From positions 389,501 to 453,500 of the forward strand of contig SMSO01000034.1 in NCBI GenBank assembly GCA_004764695.1: a stretch of 64,000 bases of DNA, in the 5' to 3' direction. Both the position numbers and the translations under genes were made by a program. The notes under the pieces were generated by a model, which searched no databases, was not told the origin of the DNA, and worked only from the letters and a program-made list of their open reading frames with translations. Source of the stretch: Schizochytrium sp. TIO01. Taxonomy: Eukaryota; Sar; Bigyra; Thraustochytrida; Thraustochytriidae. Below, one piece after another: positions 60,638 to 64,000 of this stretch; the stretch's first letter is position 1; the number at the start of each line of letters is the position of its first letter.

Positions 60638-61594
60638 TTATGTTTCGCACACTGCCATGGTCTGTAGAAGTTTATGGTCTGCGGCTGAGTACCAAAATAT
60701 CGTATGATTCACAGGCCGATTGGTAGTACTTCCCTTGGCTAAAGCACAGGCAGTTTGTGTCTTCCGTGGTGCTGCTGCAAGGTCATGTTCTATAGGCAGT
60801 GTACTCGACTCTTCGCCAGCGCAAACAAAAACCACTCCAAATTGAAGATTTGATACAACAAAGGTGTTATCAGCGTAAAGATCCCACCTCGAATAAGAAT
60901 ATAATGTAGTTATATTGGTACCCACTTGTACTGTGATAACTTGACCATCAGTATCGATTGAACATTCCCTTGTGATTTCTTCATCGCTATCGACATTGAT
61001 CAATGTGCAAGTCTGGATATCAGAAGATTTACTTAGACCAAGGGGTTCGTAGTAAAGACCGAATGTGCCATCAGTGTCTAATTGAATAACAAGATTACCG
61101 GATGCAAGATAGGGGCCTTTTCCGCTTGTATAACTAGAGCCCGTAATCACCTCTACATCACTGGCTGTGCGTGCGGTTGGCGCAGTTGTGGGTCCTGATG
61201 TAGTTGGAGCTCCAGCGACGGTAGGATATGGTGTCGGGTTTAGAGTAGGTGCATTTGTAGATTGGGGATCGTTGCTATCTGCCGTTGGACTAGAAGTAAC
61301 CTCCTCAATTATATTTGCATAGGCATCGGAATTACTTGAGGTGGAACTCGATGTTGTCGATGAAGAACTAGACAATGAATCGCATACAATTTTTTCACTT
61401 GTGAACTCCACCTCCACTGATGTACTATGGTTGAGTGGAATACATACTCCTGTCTCCTGAACAGAAATGTACATGGCGACTAATACAAGACTAATCATCA
61501 AGAGCGGATTGATTAGGACACACCATAATCGAAGAACACTTGTGACAAAATGACTAGACGTTGAGTTACTCTTTTTACGCATGTTTACTGACAT
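60638..61594 (-). CDS. Type II membrane glycoprotein with S/T/P-rich stalk
   Basis: 318 residues from the ATG at 61594. A basic cytosolic start is followed by one signal-anchor helix (~20-42, 'LRLWCVLINPLLMISLVLVA'). A Ser/Thr-rich stalk ('SSSSSTTSSSTSSNSDAY') leads into a Pro/Thr mucin-like stretch with PTxxPT spacing. The C-terminal ~170 residues are beta-rich with 'DTDGTFGLYYEPLG' and several Cys that could form disulfides; N-glycosylation sites such as 'GTNITT' and 'PVNHTI' are present. The ectodomain resembles B-lectin-like sheets ('GNLVIQLDTDGTFGLYY') in pattern only. PT-rich stalks are common on stramenopile surface proteins. It heads a compact minus-strand cluster of membrane proteins. 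Confidence 0.65.
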   Translation of the reverse strand: MSVNMRKKSNSTSSHFVTSVLRLWCVLINPLLMISLVLVAMYISVQETGVCIPLNHSTSVEVEFTSEKIVCDSLSSSSSTTSSSTSSNSDAYANIIEEVTSSPTADSNDPQSTNAPTLNPTPYPTVAGAPTTSGPTTAPTARTASDVEVITGSSYTSGKGPYLASGNLVIQLDTDGTFGLYYEPLGLSKSSDIQTCTLINVDSDEEITRECSIDTDGQVITVQVGTNITTLYSYSRWDLYADNTFVVSNLQFGVVFVCAGEESSTLPIEHDLAAAPRKTQTACALAKGSTTNRPVNHTIFWYSAADHKLLQTMAVCET

Positions 61595-61660
61595 GCTTCT
61601 ATCTATCTAATAATTTCTGTTCAAATTTCATATGTGTGTTAGTTATATAGTTTTACTTGT

Positions 61661-62383
61661 TCACTCCATCTGTGGGATTTGTGAATATTCAACCCTGGGA
61701 ATAATAACGTCTACAAATTGCCAATGAAACATAGACAAAGTAAGAAGAAGTGTTGTTAAAATAGCATTCATGAGGAATGTACTACTGAGCATACTTCTTT
61801 CCGCCATTTTAATGACGCGGGTGATATTCTCATGCTTGATTGTATTATAATACGGGGACTCGACTGCGCTTGTTGATAAGAACGTACTTGATGCGTCATT
61901 TACTATTTCTGCACTACCATAAAGTACTTTAGCTATGTAAATTGCAGCGTGATCATCCTCTTCTTGAAAGCGAAGCGCATATGCGTCGTGGATATCACAG
62001 TATGCCACGCTACCTAACACAGCACGATAAACAAACTCTGCACATACAAACACAGTGTAAGAATTACATAGTTGAGCACATTCGTCCAAGGATATTCTAC
62101 TAAAACTCTGGACTACATTTTCATTTGAAAGTGTCATGTTTATGATGGGTTCCTGGAAGCCTGAAAAATATTCATCGTTTGTATTATATTCAACGGTTGG
62201 TGGATACGTTGGAAATATACCGTAGCAAAGATGGGGTTCAATCAGCCAGATGGAACGTACAAGGTTATTCGTATTTGTAGTCTCCAATGAAGCACGGGGT
62301 AAACGTTCCGCATAAGTGCTGTTTTCATCAAATGTTATAGTTTCGCCTATGTAACATCTCATGAGATTGCACGTGTACAACAC
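61661..62383 (-). CDS. PAN/Apple-like protein with C-terminal membrane helix (5' limit uncertain)
   Basis: About 240 residues. The frame has no ATG at its start; the first is at 'MRCYIGETITFDEN'. The region 'ISLDECAQLCNSYTVFVCAE' plus 'SVAYCDIHD' has the Cys pattern of a PAN/Apple-type module (C-x3-C, C, C). It ends in one hydrophobic helix ('STFLMNAILTTLLLTLSMF') and a short tail 'VIIPRVEYSQIP'. The preceding minus-strand frame ends at 62385, two bases away, and its last residues ('CLELEDFKCRSVRI') continue the same Cys-rich module. The two are therefore probably one gene split by a single-base shift or an unseen intron. Secretory-pathway surface protein is likely. The function is unknown. 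Confidence 0.55.
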   Translation of the reverse strand: MLYTCNLMRCYIGETITFDENSTYAERLPRASLETTNTNNLVRSIWLIEPHLCYGIFPTYPPTVEYNTNDEYFSGFQEPIINMTLSNENVVQSFSRISLDECAQLCNSYTVFVCAEFVYRAVLGSVAYCDIHDAYALRFQEEDDHAAIYIAKVLYGSAEIVNDASSTFLSTSAVESPYYNTIKHENITRVIKMAERSMLSSTFLMNAILTTLLLTLSMFHWQFVDVIIPRVEYSQIPQME

Positions 62384-62384
62384 A

Positions 62385-62783
62385 TCAGTATAAACCGTTT
62401 TTTATGCGTACGGACCTACATTTGAAATCCTCGAGTTCCAAGCATTGTTCAACACATGCTTCATATGCCTCCGCGCCAGTTACACAGGCTGATACTTGAG
62501 TGGTGTAGCCGCTATCGCATGTGTAATATGTAGCAGAGGGAATGACCCTCGACTTAAGTGCATCTGTATCAACAAGTCCATACTGGCATGTTTCAGTCCA
62601 ATTAGATTCATCTAGTGTGATGTTTACATCAAATATACAGTCCAAAACATTACCATATGCAGAATTTACTTCAGACACCTGATCTGATGACGAGCAGTTC
62701 CACGAACTGGATTTCACTGGTGTGCCTGATGTGTTCGAAATAAGAATAATTAGAATAACGAAGTTGTGAATGTGGTTAAACAT
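62385..62783 (-). CDS. Secreted Cys-rich N-terminal module, likely continuous with the next frame
   Basis: 132 residues from the ATG at 62783. It has a signal peptide ('FVILIILISNTSG'), then a compact ectodomain with N-glycosylation sites and at least eight Cys ('SSWNCSS', 'NVLDCIFDVNIT', 'TETCQYGL', 'YYTCDSG', 'SACVTGAEAYEACVEQCLE'). No membrane helix follows before the stop. Joined to 61661-62383 through a one-base shift it would make a secreted, C-terminally anchored PAN-like protein of ~370 residues. Its ATG overlaps the stop of the upstream gene by eight bases ('atgtttaa'). Confidence 0.55.
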   Translation of the reverse strand: MFNHIHNFVILIILISNTSGTPVKSSSWNCSSSDQVSEVNSAYGNVLDCIFDVNITLDESNWTETCQYGLVDTDALKSRVIPSATYYTCDSGYTTQVSACVTGAEAYEACVEQCLELEDFKCRSVRIKNGLY

Positions 62784-63291
62784 TACTAGGGATTATAATT
62801 CTTCTCTTATCACCCTTTATGAAAAGATCTGCCATATGATATGATAGAACACTGTAAAATAGCCCGCTTAATATACTTACGACACACACAAAAAGTTTCA
62901 CATTGTTAAAAGTGCCTTGACCTTGCACAGTGTACGTGTAATCTAATGAATGCATTGCTTTAACCAAAGTGGCAGTGTCATCTACATCCGTATCATATTG
63001 ATATTCAATCGTGAAGACATCATAGGATACATTTTCAATCAGCGTGACAGCTTTGAAGGTGGGGAATACAATACAGCTTCTAAGAACTGATGAATATCCT
63101 ACCGCTTCACAATCTTGTGCCATGACACATAGGTTTAAACAAGCTGATTCTTTAGTAACCCCTTCAATATAAGTTGCATCACTAGTGTTATCTGGCAGAG
63201 TGCTAGGATATGTGCTTACATTATAGAATGCTTCAGAATTTTTAATAAAGAGTAAAAATGCAAGTAGGACTTTATTATGGAAGCCCATCAT
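62776..63291 (-). CDS. PAN/Apple-like single-pass membrane protein
   Basis: 171 residues from the ATG at 63291; another in-frame ATG is at 63339 but the signal peptide ('KVLLAFLLFIKNSEAF') starts best here. The ectodomain carries 'TKESACLNLCVMAQDCEAVG' and 'SSVLRSCIVFP', a PAN-like C-x3-C-x5-C-x9-C pattern. A C-terminal helix follows ('LFVCVVSILSGLFYSVLSY'), then a basic tail ending 'RRIIIPSNV'. The tail 'IIIP' resembles 'VIIP' at the end of the gene at 61661, so the two may be diverged paralogues. It is separated by about 90 bp from the divergent small gene at 63380. Confidence 0.6.
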   Translation of the reverse strand: MMGFHNKVLLAFLLFIKNSEAFYNVSTYPSTLPDNTSDATYIEGVTKESACLNLCVMAQDCEAVGYSSVLRSCIVFPTFKAVTLIENVSYDVFTIEYQYDTDVDDTATLVKAMHSLDYTYTVQGQGTFNNVKLFVCVVSILSGLFYSVLSYHMADLFIKGDKRRIIIPSNV

Positions 63292-63379
63292 ATTACTTAC
63301 TGTGTGCGGTACAGAGATAGTTTTTTTATACATATACATGACTAAGGATAAATACTTATATCTCTAGTGGTATCTTTCA

Positions 63380-63613
63380 ATGAGAACGTTTTTAGAACCT
63401 ATCACGAAAGTTCTTACTTCAACACCAGACAGATTTATTTACGAAATAAAACATGACAATGGTTGTTTTATTTGTATAGTAATTATGATTGCTATAGAGG
63501 TTTTAGCCCTGCATCTAATCAACGAAAAGCTAGGCGCAGTTAGTGCTACATTCATCCTATTACTGTATACTTGTTTATTTAACTTACTCGCCCTTGGTTA
63601 TTTTAAGTGGTAA
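63380..63613 (+). CDS. Small two-helix membrane protein
   Basis: 77 residues from the ATG at 63380. Two hydrophobic segments ('CFICIVIMIAIEVLALHLI' and 'ATFILLLYTCLFNLLALGYF') follow a polar N-terminus. It is divergent from the PAN-like gene at 62776. No family is recognised; the size and spacing resemble small membrane proteins of large DNA viruses or compact elements. Confidence 0.45.
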   Translation: MRTFLEPITKVLTSTPDRFIYEIKHDNGCFICIVIMIAIEVLALHLINEKLGAVSATFILLLYTCLFNLLALGYFKW

Positions 63614-63676
63614 ACCCCTATCAACGACCAGCTTCAGCGGAACGGGAGACACGCGACGAGGGAGTGTAGTGCAAGG

Positions 63677-64000
63677 ATGCAGGATAAGAGACGTGCGAAG
63701 CGCGTGCGGTTTAACTTGCCAACCGAGGGCGAGAGGCGAGGAGCGAATGAAAAGGACGCGATGTGTGGTCCATCCATAGAGACAGTTATATGCACACTCC
63801 ATGGCGCAGTCCAAGAATCTTGTGGATATCATTGCAAGGAAATCAAACAACATTCAGTGATCACGCGGCAGTCAATCAGTGATCGGACACTAGCTCTTAA
63901 CAGAGAGTATTTAAAGATCGATCGCACAAATCCACAAGAATGTATCATTTTCTGTCAAAAGATGACGCAGTTATACATCGATAAGGGACTGCTTGAAATT
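63677..64000 (+). CDS. Unknown protein, 5' part only
   Basis: Frame from the ATG at 63677, open to the window edge (108 codons). The start is strongly basic ('MQDKRRAKRVRF'), then polar with several Cys and His ('CTLHGAVQESCGYHCKEIK'). The visible end reads 'TNPQECIIFCQKMTQLYIDK'. It may be a DNA- or RNA-binding protein, but no family can be named from this fragment. GC content in its first part is higher than in the small membrane-protein genes to the left. Confidence 0.5.
   Translation, partial: MQDKRRAKRVRFNLPTEGERRGANEKDAMCGPSIETVICTLHGAVQESCGYHCKEIKQHSVITRQSISDRTLALNREYLKIDRTNPQECIIFCQKMTQLYIDKGLLEI

Noticed and set aside
1-64000. CRISPR arrays, bacterial operons and insertion sequences
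   Set aside because: Repeats here are microsatellites, LRR exons or inverted-repeat DNA; gene structure with GT-AG introns is eukaryotic.

Overview
The window is nuclear DNA of a microbial eukaryote. Most genes are single uninterrupted frames, but at least three have GT-AG introns: the aquaporin, the Dpy-30 protein and the LRR-kinase-RING gene. The neighbours include PP2A scaffold A, a MoeA-type molybdenum insertase, MsrB, a BEM46-like hydrolase, an ApaH-like phosphatase and a duplicated DUF1279 protein. Long AT-rich, microsatellite-bearing gaps separate them. The gene style and a 'PTxxPT' mucin-like stalk would suit a stramenopile, possibly a labyrinthulid or thraustochytrid. That placement is inference; the sequence alone does not prove it.

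Layout. 1-6.3 kb: 5' part of an AidB-type acyl-CoA dehydrogenase, an unrecognised charged protein and a MoeA protein with a degenerate MogA-like tail. 6.5-11.7 kb: a probable DNA transposon of about 5.2 kb. It is bounded by ~145-bp inverted repeats and holds a subterminal minisatellite, a broken Ulp1-type protease and an intact lipase-like gene. 11.9-17 kb: two unknown proteins and a secreted or membrane-anchored M14 carboxypeptidase. 17-25 kb: gene-poor DNA around two inverted paralogues of an unknown single-pass membrane protein. 25.8-38.2 kb: MsrB, a CDV3-like protein, a Dpy-30 protein, a tandem DUF1279 protein, an RmlD/MAT2B-like reductase, a four-exon aquaporin and a BEM46-like hydrolase.

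39-45.6 kb holds the most striking locus. On the minus strand, phase-matched 84-nt exons, each coding exactly one 28-residue leucine-rich repeat, lie in tandem with near-identical introns at a 338-339 bp period. They splice in frame into a long exon coding a coiled-coil region and a protein kinase. RING and IBR-like cysteine clusters follow, separated by two single-base frame breaks. The array looks like a mechanism for gaining or losing repeats by unequal exchange without disturbing the frame, as expected for a fast-changing recognition receptor. The upstream/first-exon module is also duplicated inside the locus.

47.4-60.4 kb: a G2/IMC-like protein, a TPR protein, a 5.4-kb gene-poor stretch with a (CCTAA)5 array and repeats, PP2A-A and an ApaH-like phosphatase. 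60.6-64 kb: an unusually compact run of small cysteine-rich, PAN-like membrane proteins with overlapping or nearly abutting frames. This differs from the rest of the window and may be a transferred or viral-type block.
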